NCBI GenBank assembly: GCA_963693085.1
Contig: OY856411.1
Location: forward strand, 65,752,001 to 65,816,000
Direction of reading: 5' to 3'
Source: Alisma plantago-aquatica
Taxonomy: Eukaryota > Streptophyta > Magnoliopsida > Alismatales > Alismataceae
DNA: 64,000 nucleotides
Part shown: positions 47,091 to 58,178 of the stretch, in pieces
Layout: each line of letters opens with the position of its first letter
Position numbering within the stretch: the first letter of the stretch is position 1
Notes under the pieces: generated by a model
Told to the model about the DNA's origin: nothing
What the model saw: the letters and a program-made list of their open reading frames with translations, nothing else
Database searches by the model: none
Program-made: the position numbers and the translations under genes

Positions 47091-47640
47091 ATCTTCCTTT
47101 CTTGTAGGTAAAAGGAAAATGTATAGTTGATAGTTGCTGCTCTGAACATATGACCGGTGAGATAAGCTATTTCAACAATTTCAAAAAGAAGAAAGGAGGA
47201 TCAATGACTTTTGGTTACAACAACAAACGTAAGGTGATAAGTGAGGGTGAAGTGGGTGATTCACTATGTATAAAGAATATTCTTCTTGTTGATGTCCTAC
47301 ATCACAATTTAATTAGTGTTAACCAACTTTGTGATAATGGTTAACTTATTTTATTTACCTGACTCGAATGTTTTCTTCTAGATTCCCTATCCTCAAATTT
47401 TATATATAAGGGAACTAGAAATGGAAACCTTTATGTTATTGATCTTGATTCTCTAAAGTCTATTTGTTGGTAGATGGCTTGTTGTTGATAAGAATGATAT
47501 ATCTTTGTGGCACTGTAGGCTTGGTCATGTAAATATGAATTAGTTAAAAAAGTTGAGCAAAAAGGAATTTGTCAAGGGAATTCCTAAAATGGACTTTCAA
47601 AAGGATGAGGAATGCCAACCTTACACAAAATGAAAGAAAA
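47091..47640 (+). pseudogene. pol: Element A protease and GAG-pre-integrase
   Basis: Protease reads CIVDSCCSEHMTG: the catalytic DSG is DSC here, so it is inactive, unlike B's intact DSG. Then VLHHNLISVNQLCDNG, and after stops the pre-integrase phrase DISLWHCRLGHVNMNQ at about 47500 and KDEECQPYTK. Confidence 0.8.
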
Positions 47641-49114
47641 CCATGTCCTCCTTGAAATCAAAAGGAGTCCTTAGTACCAAAACAACTCTTGAACTTATTC
47701 ATATTTATCTATTTGGACATATGAGAATTTAATCGCTTCGTGGTAGCAAGTATTTTATCATGATTATTGATGATATTTATCACTATACGTGGACTTTATT
47801 CTTAATTTCAAAAAGTTATACACTTGATGTTTTCTTTAATTTTTGCAAATGATTTGAAAATGAAGCTTCTTTCTGGATCGTCTGTATCCACAATGACCAT
47901 GGGGGAGAATTTGAAAATGATTTGTTTGAAAGCTTTTGTGAGGAATTCAATTATTTGCAAAACTTTTCTTCCCTTCGTACACATCAACAAATTAGAGTTG
48001 TAGAGAGAAAGAATAGGTCACTACATAAAATGGCTAGGACTATGCTTCTAGAGTATGACACTCCAAAGAAGTTTTGGGCCGAAGTTGTTAGCACCTCATG
48101 TTTTGTGCAAACTTAAGTTTTCACTCACCCATCTTTAAAAAAGAACCCTTATGAGTTATGGAGTGGCAGAAAGCACTGTAATGATTTCTTTCACATTTTC
48201 GATTGTTATTTTGTTTTAAACACCAAGTATTCTCTTGAAAAGTTTGATGCAAAATCTTATAAGACTTTCTTTCTTGGCTATAGAACTTCTAGAAAAGCTT
48301 ATAGAATATTTAACATTGAATTGTAAAAAGTAGAAGAATATATCAATGTTAAATGGAGAAATTCTTTTAATGACCAATGAAACAAAACTTAATAATATAA
48401 ATAAGTAAAAACTTACATCAAAATAGAAGACAAGTGGGAAACAAGTTGCGTCGCTAGTCCTTTTTGGATGGAAAAACCAATCCTTTGAAACACTACATCC
48501 ATACACTTGAGAGCCATAACATTACTATTCATAACTTTTTGGACCCTCTTCAGAAGATCCACAACTTTCGGTGCTAATAATCCAAAAGTATCAAATCCAA
48601 AAGGGATGAATACGTGTTGATTCTCATTACAAGCTTTCTCATAGTTGGCCACTTTAGCTGAAGAAGCTTTAAGGACAACATGTCCCACTACAAAAGCCCC
48701 GCTCTTCAATCCCACCAACGAAGAAACTCCTGTCAAATACACACACATGTTTCAATAAATGTTAAATTTATTGAAACCAACCCTTATTTTTACAAGAATA
48801 GTGTATATGATGATCACTAGATTAATAGATCTCAACCTCGTAGACAAAGGAAAAGAGGTGGTAGTATTTGAAGAAGAGAAAGAAGAAGAAAAGAAGGATC
48901 CAACTCCCCTATTTGCAAAAATTCATCCTAAAGAGTTCATGATAGGCAATCCTTTTGAAAGGGTGAAGATGCGGCCTACATTCAACAAAAAACAAGTCGA
49001 CAACATCTTCATCTCACAACTTGAGCCAAAGAACATGAAAGAAGCTCTTGAGGATGATGAATGTATCCTAGATATGTGAGGAGAGTTAGAGAAGTTTGAC
49101 AAGAACAAAGTGTG
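47641..49114 (+). pseudogene. pol: Element A integrase and linker to RT (interrupted)
   Basis: The integrase core has YTWTLFLIS-like text near 47790, NDHGGEFENDLFESFCEEF (second catalytic Asp) at about 47890 and VVERKNRSLHKMARTML (Glu) at about 48000. It continues with KNPYELWSG, FFLGYRTSRKAYR and FNIEL to 48354, is broken by a ~403-bp insertion, and resumes at 48758 with DKGKEVVVFEEEKEEEKKDPTPLF and NPFERVKM, the same linker as in B. It ends at KVWT (about 49118) where a solo LTR is inserted. Confidence 0.8.
48355..48757 (-). mobile_element. Short insertion with a LINE-associated C-terminal fragment
   Basis: A ~403-bp block interrupts element A's pol. The 10-bp sequence AATGTTAAAT is present on both sides (48345-48354 and 48758-48767), a target duplication. 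On the minus strand it encodes 111 open codons with ANYEKACNENQHVFIPFGFD, PKVVDLLKRVQKVMNSNV and MDVVFQRIGFSIQKGLATQL. I recognise this text as the C-terminal part of proteins found with plant reverse-transcriptase ORFs. After the stop there is a ~60-base AT-rich tail but no long poly(A). A LINE 3' end or a gene-fragment-carrying DNA transposon are both possible. Confidence 0.55.
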
Positions 49115-49119
49115 GACCT
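49115..49119. repeat. Target-site duplication GACCT of the solo LTR
   Basis: GACCT at 49115-49119 and at 50572-50576 flank the TGTTGG...TTTTCA unit exactly. Confidence 0.9.
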
Positions 49120-50571
49120 TGTTGGCTAAATTGACATTATTATAATCCCTTTGTTTTGATGATAACAAACATTTCATTCTTGTTGATCTAACGTGCTACT
49201 TGAGTGTTGCAGGAATAAGGTGGATGACAAAGCACTAGGGAATCTATACGCTTGAATGCTTGTAAATTTCATGAAATATAATCAATTGTAAACTTGTACA
49301 AATATATAATGTACAAGTACTTAGACTTCATGTAAATCAAGCATCAGATCTTCCCTAGCCAATCACTACACTTAGATAGATCATCCCCTTCATTAGTGTC
49401 ACATATGCACACTCATACACACACTTAGTGCCTTGATTGATATATTGAAACAGGGTCAATCTCAGTCGACAAAATCCTCGACCGAGACACTCTCGGTCGA
49501 CAAACTTCTCGACCGAGAAAGACCCAAGTAGTCGTTAGACACAGCTGAGAAGGTAGTTGGTAGTTGGAGCTGAACGTTGCTAACACTTGATCCAGAGAGT
49601 CTGTCGGTCGACAAAACTTCGACCGAGTAGGCATCTCGGTCGACCATTTCTCGACCGAGGTAGACTCTGACAGCAACTGTAGAATTAATTAACTAGCCGT
49701 TGCTAATGCGCCTAACTTGTACCTAACGGCTAGTTAAGCACTTAGAACCCCCTAGAAAGTGTCTAGAACGTCCTTAAGCACTTGTAGGCCATTCCTATAA
49801 ATAGGACATGCCTTAGGACACCTAAAAACATCTAAGCTACACTTGTGCTACACTTGAGCTTGAATACTCATTGGCAATCTGTTTTTGAGCAATAGAGCAA
49901 TTCCTACATTGGCTATTCATTCCCATTGCTCCTAATTCGTGTCCTATAGGCTAGCATCTCCTTTCCACAACACTTACACTTCTACACTCATTGGTTAGGA
50001 GATCAATACGCTTGATATAGGCAAATCAAGCCTTGTGCTTCAAAGGATAAGTTGTAATTTCTATTTTTCCTTCTTGTTCCTTTGTATCTTTAGTATTCTC
50101 CTTGCTACTCCTAGGGTTGGAGGTTGCGGATTGGAGAAGGTTCTTCTCGGAGGAGAAGGTTGACTTCAAGCTACTTCAAGAAGGCTATTGCAACGGGAAG
50201 CTACTTCAAGAAGGCTGTTGCAACGGGAAGCTACTTCAGGAGGAAGGCTGCTTCAAGGTTGGTGGAATTTCTTCTAGGTGAAGGCTGCTTCAAGGTTGGT
50301 GCAATTACTTCAAGGTGAAGGCTGCTTGAAGGGTTTAGGGAGAGAATTGTAATTTTATGTAAAGTCCTTGCGAGGTAATAAAATTAAATTCTTTCCAAAT
50401 CCCGGTTGGGTAAGCAACCGGGTAGTGGACTGACTACCTTAGTATTTGCTAAGGTAGGAACCACTCTAAACCCTTGTCTCCTTGTCCAATATTCTTGTGG
50501 TTGGTTGTTTAAGTTAAATTATTTTGAAATATATTTAAAAACTCTATTCACCCCCCTCTAGTGGTTTTTCA
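49120..50571 (+). mobile_element. Solo LTR of a Copia/SIRE-like element in element A pol
   Basis: 1452 bp, TGTTGGCTAAATTGAC to GGTTTTTCA, with a perfect 5-bp TSD. TATA box CCTATAAATAGGAC at about 49794. CTCGGTCGA/TCGACCGAG palindromic motifs in pairs at about 49465-49660. A tandem GCTACTTCAAGAAGGCT-type repeat at about 50165-50330. It ends CACCCCCCTCTAGTGG..., the same style as the ends of A's and B's LTRs (ACCCCCCTCTAGAACCC), so it is a related but distinct family. The orientation is set by the TATA box. Confidence 0.9.
50160..50330. repeat. Short tandem repeats in the solo LTR
   Basis: AGCTACTTCAAGAAGGCT(A/G)TTGCAACGGGA is repeated two to three times, then AAGGCTGCTTCAAGGTTGGTG two to three times. 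The segment reads open in one frame (50124-50318), but this follows from the repeat and is not a gene. Confidence 0.75.
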
Positions 50572-50576
50572 GACCT

Positions 50577-51190
50577 TAGTGCCAAGACCAAATGATAGGA
50601 AGATCATTGGCACAAGTGGGTCTACCGCAACAAGCTAGATGAAAGTGGCAAAGTGGTAAGGAATAAATCAAGGTTAGTTGCTCATGGATACAATCAACAT
50701 GAATGTATTAACTTTGATGAAAAATATGCTCATGTTAAAAGTGTGTTTCTAAATGGAAGAATGGGGGAAGAAGTATATGTTTCTCAACCTCACAACTTTG
50801 AACATGATAAGCTCCCTAACCATGCTTACTTTTTACAAAAAGTCTCTATGGAGTCAAACAAGCCCCTAGAGCTTGGTATGAGAAACTAAAAACCTTTTTT
50901 GCTAGACAATGGCTATGACATGGGAAAATTTGATTCTAATTTGTTTCTTAAACACACTTCTTGCAGCTTTTTGATCATTCAAAATTATGTTGATGATATT
51001 ATTTTTGGCATAACTAATCTTGATCTTTGTAAGGAGTTTAGTTCTCTTATGAAGAGTGAGTTCAAGATTAGTATGATGGGGAAGCTTACTTTCTTCCTTG
51101 GATTTCAAATCAAACAAACAAATGAAGGAAGCTTCATCAACAAATGTAAGTACACAAGCAAACTTCTTAAGTGATTTGGGATGGAGAACT
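50577..51190 (+). pseudogene. pol: Element A reverse transcriptase
   Basis: After the solo LTR the frame resumes with NDRKIIGT, then [21 protein letters not shown] at about 50680. It jumps to [19 protein letters not shown] at about 50735, so about 25-30 residues present in element B (with LLYQMDV) are missing. Then [23 protein letters not shown] at about 50990 and MGKLTFFLGFQIKQTN. The catalytic Asp pair is present, but shifts at about 50850 and 50890 disable it. Confidence 0.85.
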
Positions 51191-51995
51191 CAAGCCGATA
51201 GACACCCCCATGTCAAACACTGCCAAACTTGATAGAGATGAGGAAGGTGAATAGGTAGATGAGAATCTCTATAGAGGTATGATTGGTAGCTTACAATATT
51301 TAACTCCCTCTAGACTTGAATTATAGTGTTGACTTGAGTTATAGGTTTCAATCAAGTACTAGAAATTCTCATCTTATACAGGTTATGAGGATTTTGAGCT
51401 ATCTAACCAAAACCCAAAATTTTGGACTATGGTATCCCAAGTCAAGGGACTTTACTCTTACTGCTTATATTGAAGCCAATTATGCATGGTCTTAATTGAT
51501 AGAAAGTGAAGAAGTGGCACTTACTTTCTTCTAGGACAATTCTTAGTTTCTTAGTTCTCTAAGAAACAAGGCACTATGGTTCTTTCAACTACCGAGGTTG
51601 AATACATTATAGTTGGAAGTTGTTGTGCGCAAGACCTATGAATGAAGCCAATGCTCCAAGACTTTAATGTTCATTATGATGCTTCTCCTATCTATTGTGA
51701 TAATAGTAGTAAAATCATTCTTTCTTACAACCTTATATTTCATATTAGAGCCAAACATATAGAGGACCATCATCACTTCCTTCATGACCACATTGCCAAA
51801 AAGGATATCTATATCACGCATGTGGACACGGAAAATCAGCTTGCAGATATTTCCACAAAACCTCTAGCTAGAGAGCAATTTACCTTTATTAGATCAAAAC
51901 TTATTATTACTTCTCTTGATGATATTGATATGCTTCTAACTAGATGTTATCATACCTATATGTTCATTCTTATAGTTTGGTCATCTTTTACTTGA
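51190..51995 (+). pseudogene. pol: Element A RNase H
   Basis: Decayed copia RNase H. MLRTRGMIGSL-like decay is followed by recognisable SNTAKLDRDEEGE, NFGLWYPKSRDFTLTAY, FLVSW/EAEYI-type text, and the final domain with YCDNSSKIILSYNLIFHIRAKHIEDHHHF and KKDIYITHVDTENQLADISTKPLAREQF. It is the end of pol (about 51995). Confidence 0.8.
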
Positions 51996-52548
51996 AAGTG
52001 CTATATTTTTCTATTTTTATGCCTTGTTTTGCTTGTTTTTGTCTATTTTTCACAAACACACCTTTTACTGCAAAATAGTAACCAATGCTGAGTGGAATGT
52101 TCCTCAATATGTTTGAATACATGATAGGCTAGAAAAATAATTTTTTATAACACTCTACTGGCTTAGAATTAAACTTCTTATCTTTTAGATAGACTGACTG
52201 ATCGCCCACATTTGACTTGGGAGAAACTCAACCAATCACATGCTAAGGACTAAACCAAACTGCAGTCTCGTATGAATATTACAAATCTTGAACTTGACCG
52301 AAAACACTATCAGGCGAAAAATATATATGTTTTCAACAACTTTTCTCCCTCTCAACTAGAGAATGTCGACCGATAGATAATCTCATACGTTCGTCCTCCA
52401 ACCCTAGGGCTAACCCAACCTTTCTTGTACCCTCTCTATCCCTGGATCATCCATCCTTGCCTCTCCAAATCTCAACCTAGGTGGTTAGGTGGCTTAAAGC
52501 TTGTGCTATTTCTTCAATTAGTGGTCATTCCATCTCCATTCAATCTCC

Positions 52549-52788
52549 ATGGCCTCAAACTTTAGGAAACACTAGACCAATTGGAGTTCCATCTTCTTCT
52601 ATTTCTCCTAGGCACGTTGCCTTTGACAACACCTCTTTCATCTCCTTTCAAGCCATGAATAGGTATAAGGAACTTCTTCCTAGAACTTGTTTTCCTTTCT
52701 GTGCCTTGCTTGAGCAACATAGTGGAACCACTGGAGTGATGAAAGAGGTTGCTGAGGTTTTCAAAGCACACAACCTCAGTGCATTGTG
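52549..52788 (+). pseudogene. Element A post-pol ORF, 5' part
   Basis: Starts with ATGGCCTCAAAC (MASN, as in element B). The readable text PIGVPSSSISPRHVAF and FISFQAMNRYKELLPRTCFPFCALLEQ matches B's NRYKELLPRNSLPF. It is cut by a ~3.5-kb insertion and resumes at 56284. Stops and a shift near the start show decay. Confidence 0.65.
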
Positions 52789-55700
52789 TGTAGAGATGTA
52801 AAAGAATGAAATCACCCCTTTACTAAAAATTTGAAGAATAGAACCTCCAATCTAAACACACCCATAAGAATCTTCGAGTGGGTGTGAAATTTCAAAATCT
52901 TATTCAATGGTAATCAAAACAACCAAAGTGTAGCAGTGGAATAAAAATAAAGATTATATTCAGTTCTTCACTAAAGATTACAAAAGTATATCATAATCTC
53001 CCACATAGGGTTTACATTTAAGATACAACATATGGATCTAAATAGAGGGAAATATAAACCATATCGAAAATGGTCTCCAAGCTTTAACTCCTTAAGATAA
53101 GTCTATAACTTCATGTCGTGTCGTCCATGTCCTTCACCTAGGGTTGGAAGCATACCCCAACTAGAAGAGAAATGGATGACATCAACAAAGGCTAGTATGT
53201 GCATGATAAATAGGTAATTGAGTAATATATGGAATAAAGGACATCAAAAATAAAGGCTTCCCATCAAAGATAAGGACTACCCAATCGGACATAAAAGAAC
53301 TTTATTTGCAAACAAGAGATACAAAAGGAATTACTTGCCATAAACAACAATAAAAGTGGTGCCACAAAAGCACTCATAATTCTTTTGGGAACAAAACCCA
53401 TCATTACAATAACAACATGCATGTATGTGAGATAAACATAACACTAGAACAATACACATAAAAATGGTGTCTAAGTCTCATAAACTTGAAACCTGATAGA
53501 GAATGGCACATAACCAAACTCCCCAATATAGGGTGTGTGGCCAAACCTCATAAATATGAAACCCAAATATGGTGCACATAACCTCTATACAAAAATATAA
53601 TAAGGGCACATAACCCAAAAACCAATGCAATTACACTACTATAGTGTTACTGAGTCACATAACATGCTTAATAGAGAGGCAAGTAAAAAGTATAGTTAGA
53701 TTATATAGAGTAGTCACCACAAAAGTGACCAACATATACATCCACCTCATAAGTGGGCAAAAGACATCACATGTCATCATATAGAGTTCCATAATGAATA
53801 AAGTAAAAAGACCAAGAGAATGTACATACATGATATTATGATCACAAGATCAATAACAATATTAGGTACTTCACATGAAGCATATTTTCTAAAAGAACAA
53901 GACACTATGTAGGTTAATGTCCATAGGACCAAGAGAAAGAAGAAAGTAGATTAATTTCTCAAAAGGAATAATAGAGGATGCAAACATACCTTAACTTGAG
54001 TGTTAGGTCAAAGATCCAGCCCTAATATTCCAAGTCTAGAGTTAACTCAAACCTACATGCAATATTTGATCCATCAATTACAATTTATTGATATACATTA
54101 GGTGTAACCCTAGAAACCCAAATCCATAGGCAAAACCCTAGGTTGACTATTGTTATTAGCTGAACATTAGGTTTAGGGTTTCTTATTAACATATTGATTC
54201 AAAATCTTGACTTTTTTAATTATAATGTTTCCTTTAATTATTAATATGAGTTTAAGATAGATCAAACTATAAAATTCAATTTTGAAAACTTTAGAATCAG
54301 GCAACAAAACCCATCCCTAAAGATAGGGAATATTTTTCTGAATCCAACAAATATTTTTGCATAATTTTAGAATGAATATAGAAAAAGATATGAATTTTAG
54401 AAGGTTTGACCATTAAAAAAATTAAATTAATCCACATATGTACTAAATTCCACATCAACTGCACACTTAGGTGCCCGAATCCAGCGTGGTCCAATAGAAT
54501 TTGTCCACCCAACATAAGTACCCTTGGCAGAAAAACAAAAGAAGAAAGAGAGACGAGGGTGAAAAAAATAAATCATCCACAAGTAATCTTCCTCCCAAGC
54601 TGTGCCATGACCATGGCTGGGAAAAGAGCAACTCGTACCCTAGATTGGGGAAAATCTCGATAGAGAGAAAAAGGGCATTTTGAATACTCAGAAATGAAGA
54701 CAACACGCCAAAGAATCTTACCCTAGTCATAATTGACCTGAGATGAAACAATGAAGATGAAATCCAAGCCACAAGAGTATTCTGATCCCCAAGATCCTTG
54801 CCATGATTGGTGGATGATGAGAGAAAATTGAAACGAGGAGAACACTGTGGGGTGAGCGACAAAAACACGGGTATAGTTCTATTTATATAAGTATGGATAT
54901 ATGGCAGTATGGGTGTAGAACGTTCAGAGGTTTGGGAAAGAATTATTGGGAGTTTCTTATATATACAACGATAGAAAATGAGTAATGTAGGGACGAATGC
55001 AGAATTCAATTTGCAATCCAATGTAAGTTATTTCGTGAAGTTTCATTGAGAAATGAGAGAATGATGCCTAAAAAACCGAACCCCCTTTGGTCCACGTTTA
55101 CTGTTCATGCGGGCGTCTCCTACTCAAGGTAGGAGACAACTCACTAGCCATCCAATCTGCATCAGATGGTCGACGTGGATCTGGAATGAGTGACATTTAA
55201 TACAACCTTCCAACTTTGGTCTTTTGATGTATTAAATGTAGAAAACTTTCTATATTTATTTGAGGGTGAAAATGACGTCCACATAAACCCAAATTTGGTA
55301 GTCTAGCTTATTTTGGGGTGAGAAATCCGATTTTGGTATTATTTTATTTTTTTATTTTTTTTAATATTTTACTTAATATATTTAATTATTATCACTTATT
55401 TTATACTTTTAATGAACTAGGGGCTTCTAGAAACTTTCTAAAAATATGAAACTTGGCCTATAAGATATAATAAACGTGAGGAACATGATTTTTCCATAGT
55501 TTTTTTCAACTTATTATTAATTATTTTTGTTCTTTAAATTATATTCTCTCTCCTAAATTAACTAAAATATTTAAGATTATCCAAATTAGATAAAAATTCA
55601 CTCGTAGGCTAATTTTGGCATATAGATTTCTAATATAAAGTTATTTTCCTCTTTAGGAATCATTTATTATTTTATTTAACATTTCAGAAAAAAAAACTCA

Positions 55701-56283
55701 TATCTTCTTTTCCAAATTGAATTAAATTAGTTATTATCATGTAAACAATGTGAGACTTAATCCCAAGGCAATTGGGACCCAAAGAATCTAAATTTCATAT
55801 TAGATTTCACTTTTGAGATCTCTTTCTATGAATTAACATTTTTTTTGGCTTGAGATTATTGTATTTATTTCATCATCCTAATTATTTATTTAATTATGTC
55901 TACTTATCTTCTTTCTTATTACCAAAAAGGGTTGCATTTCATTATTATGCACGATATTTTATATATATTTATCTTTAATCTCATGAGGGTATTACTCCAT
56001 ATTTATTTGAATATTGTAACATTATTCTTTATTATGAACATTTTAGTTCTTATATGCATATTTGTTTTAACATCATACTTTGATCAACATTATCACATGT
56101 GACACATTTTATTGGTCTAAATATTAATTATGAGAGCATCAAATCATATTTGTTTATATGTCTACATGTTAGGACTTCAATTAAGCTACTAATGTGTATA
56201 TTTTTATCCTTGTTTGGCTAAACCCAAAGAACCAAGCTGTTATCCCCCAAGACATATGATCAGGGTCAGGAGGCTAGGTTTCA
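52789..56283 (-). mobile_element. ~3.5-kb LTR-like insertion in element A's post-pol ORF
   Basis: The ORF of element A reads up to about 52788 and again from 56284, so the intervening DNA is an insertion. In minus orientation it begins TGAAACCTAGCCTCCTGACC at 56283 and ends near TGTAGAGATG on the + strand (CA on minus). A TATA-like TTCTATTTATATAAG lies at about 54885-54900 (minus TATA). The transcribed part has long T/C-rich stretches and no gag or pol. The size and lack of internal coding fit a solo LTR of a long-LTR Gypsy family. The class is uncertain, and a clean TSD was not found. Confidence 0.5.
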
Positions 56284-57690
56284 GTTTGTTATAAGAGTGA
56301 TTATGCTACACTAATTCCATGTATATCATAAAAGCGGTATATGAATTTTATGCAAATATCACATGAAACTACACTACCCTCGTGCCACGATCTAACACCC
56401 AAGTTATCTTGACCTCCATGATTGCAGGTACTAGGATTATAATCTCCAAGGATTCTTTGAATACCTACTTCAATGGTACCAAATTTTCAAATTCATGGAT
56501 GACCTCCTATCATAGATACCTTGGCCTGCTTGACCCTGTGGCTTTCCACAAAAGCTTTGACCTTGAGGTTACCCTTCCAGATATCCACAAGTTTTTGAAG
56601 AAACCTGATGTTCCATATAGGAAGAAATCCATCCTTCCTACCTCTTCCCTAGAAATCAAGGCATGCCCTATTGCATTAGTAGTAAACTACAATATCCATC
56701 CAAAGAAAAATCAAAGGTGGATATTATAGAGAATATTGTTGTGATCATGTACTGTCTCTTAAATGATGTTAGAGTCAAATGGACCCATTACATTCTCCAT
56801 CACGTGACCTATTTTAACTCAAGGAAGAATAATAGTGGAACTCACCTGCCTTATCCTAACTTGATTTGTAGTGTGTTTTATCATCATTATGAGAAATCCC
56901 TTTCACACGAGCTTGGTTACAAAGAGATTAGAAAAGGTTTTTATGTTAGTGAGAGCACTATCAAGAAGTCCTTCCATCCTACCTCCTCTACCACACCAGG
57001 TGCTTCCACATCCACCCAGGCTCTTCCACCTTCTCCTATACCTAACCGCGCCTTGTTTTTAGTGTCAAATGAAGCCCTGATGGGTACACAATTCACTAAT
57101 AGGCATATAACCTTCAGGTTTAAGAGAGCATCCATCACGATTTAGTTCATATCATGCCCATAAAACTTATCCTACAACCACTCCTACCCCACCTACCAAC
57201 CCTACCCAGGTGATGTGCCTCTTATGCATACATTCAGTTCTACCCTGACCACTACCCTGCCGCTTCCGCTGTACATCCTACCTCTGATAGTGGACCTACC
57301 CCAACTACCTCTTAGCTTCTCTCTCTTCTTGTTGGCCCTACTTCCACCCTTCTTACATGTTTTGATAGGATGTCTACACTTAGTTCTAAGCAAGCCAATG
57401 CATTACATGCATTTGGTATGTCTTGGGCAGCACAAAATGCCAAGTGGCCTACCACTCACTCCTTTGGCCCTTTTGAGGATGAGGAGATGGAAGATCATCA
57501 TGCCGAAGATGATGATGATGATGACAAGGATATTGAGGCTGATGGTGATGATGGTGCTTATGGCTCTTTTGATGAACATGATGGTGAGGATACACATGCT
57601 TCCACTGATGCACCTTCAAATTGAGATGACGACTATCATCTAGAGGATGATGATGATGATATAATTGACCTAGATAGCCTATATGTTTAG
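56284..57690 (+). pseudogene. Element A post-pol ORF, 3' part
   Basis: Resumes with NSMYIIKAVYEFYA-like text matching B's NSITSTKAIHEFYA. Then a 115-codon open frame (56382-56729) carries VILTSMIAGTRIIIS and LPDIHKFLKKPDVPYRKKS, identical in the core to B's DIHKFLKKPQTPYRKKS. Next come a Pro/Ser/Thr-rich stretch (56980-57030), a poorly preserved His/Pro/Tyr-rich stretch to about 57350, and an acidic tail (EDEEMEDHHAEDDDDDD at 57475) ending IDLDSLYV at 57690. The tail also matches B (LDLDTVDV). Function unknown. Confidence 0.7.
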
Positions 57691-58178
57691 TTCTTTAGTC
57701 TATAAGGTGCTCATATATATTTCTTTTTGTAGTATGTGATGTACTGCACATTTGGGAATTGTATCTAAGGCATCCTATATTCATATCTCGTAGCTTTTTG
57801 CTACTTTGTAGTTTTCATATTGATGGATCATATGTATTGTTGCAATCTTATCTCATATACCTTAATTCTATGTTTGGTTATATCTCATGAGTTCTTGGTA
57901 TGTTCTCCATATTTTGATTATGACTCTAGATTGCTTGTTCTCTCTCTATGTGTTTCTCTATTTGGTGCTTGCTTGGTGGTTGCTTGTGTAGTTTTTGCCT
58001 ATGAATAAGACATGTACTTTTTAGCCATTCTATCCCATGCCTTTTTGGTATGACAAAGTGGGAGAAGTTAGCTCAATCATATTCTTTGGGATCCTTTTCT
58101 AGTCTTTTATCTGAAATATCATAGGACTTCCTTTTCAATATGTTGAGGAATGGTTTATCATCGTCAACAAGGGGAGAA
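57691..58178 (+). other. Element A 3' untranslated stretch and polypurine tract
   Basis: AT-rich spacer with AAAGTGGGAGAAGTT at about 58055 and a G-rich tract CAACAAGGGGAGAATC directly before the 3' LTR (about 58165-58178). The tract is decayed relative to element B's. Confidence 0.6.

Noticed and set aside
54467..55021. 184-codon minus-strand open frame
   Set aside because: Lies in the T/C-rich transcribed part of an LTR-like insertion, is Leu/Phe/Ser-rich without a recognised domain, and has no second copy to support coding.
57215..57643. 142-codon Leu/Met-rich plus frame
   Set aside because: Same situation as in element B: the acidic frame (EDEEMEDHHAED...) is the conserved one.
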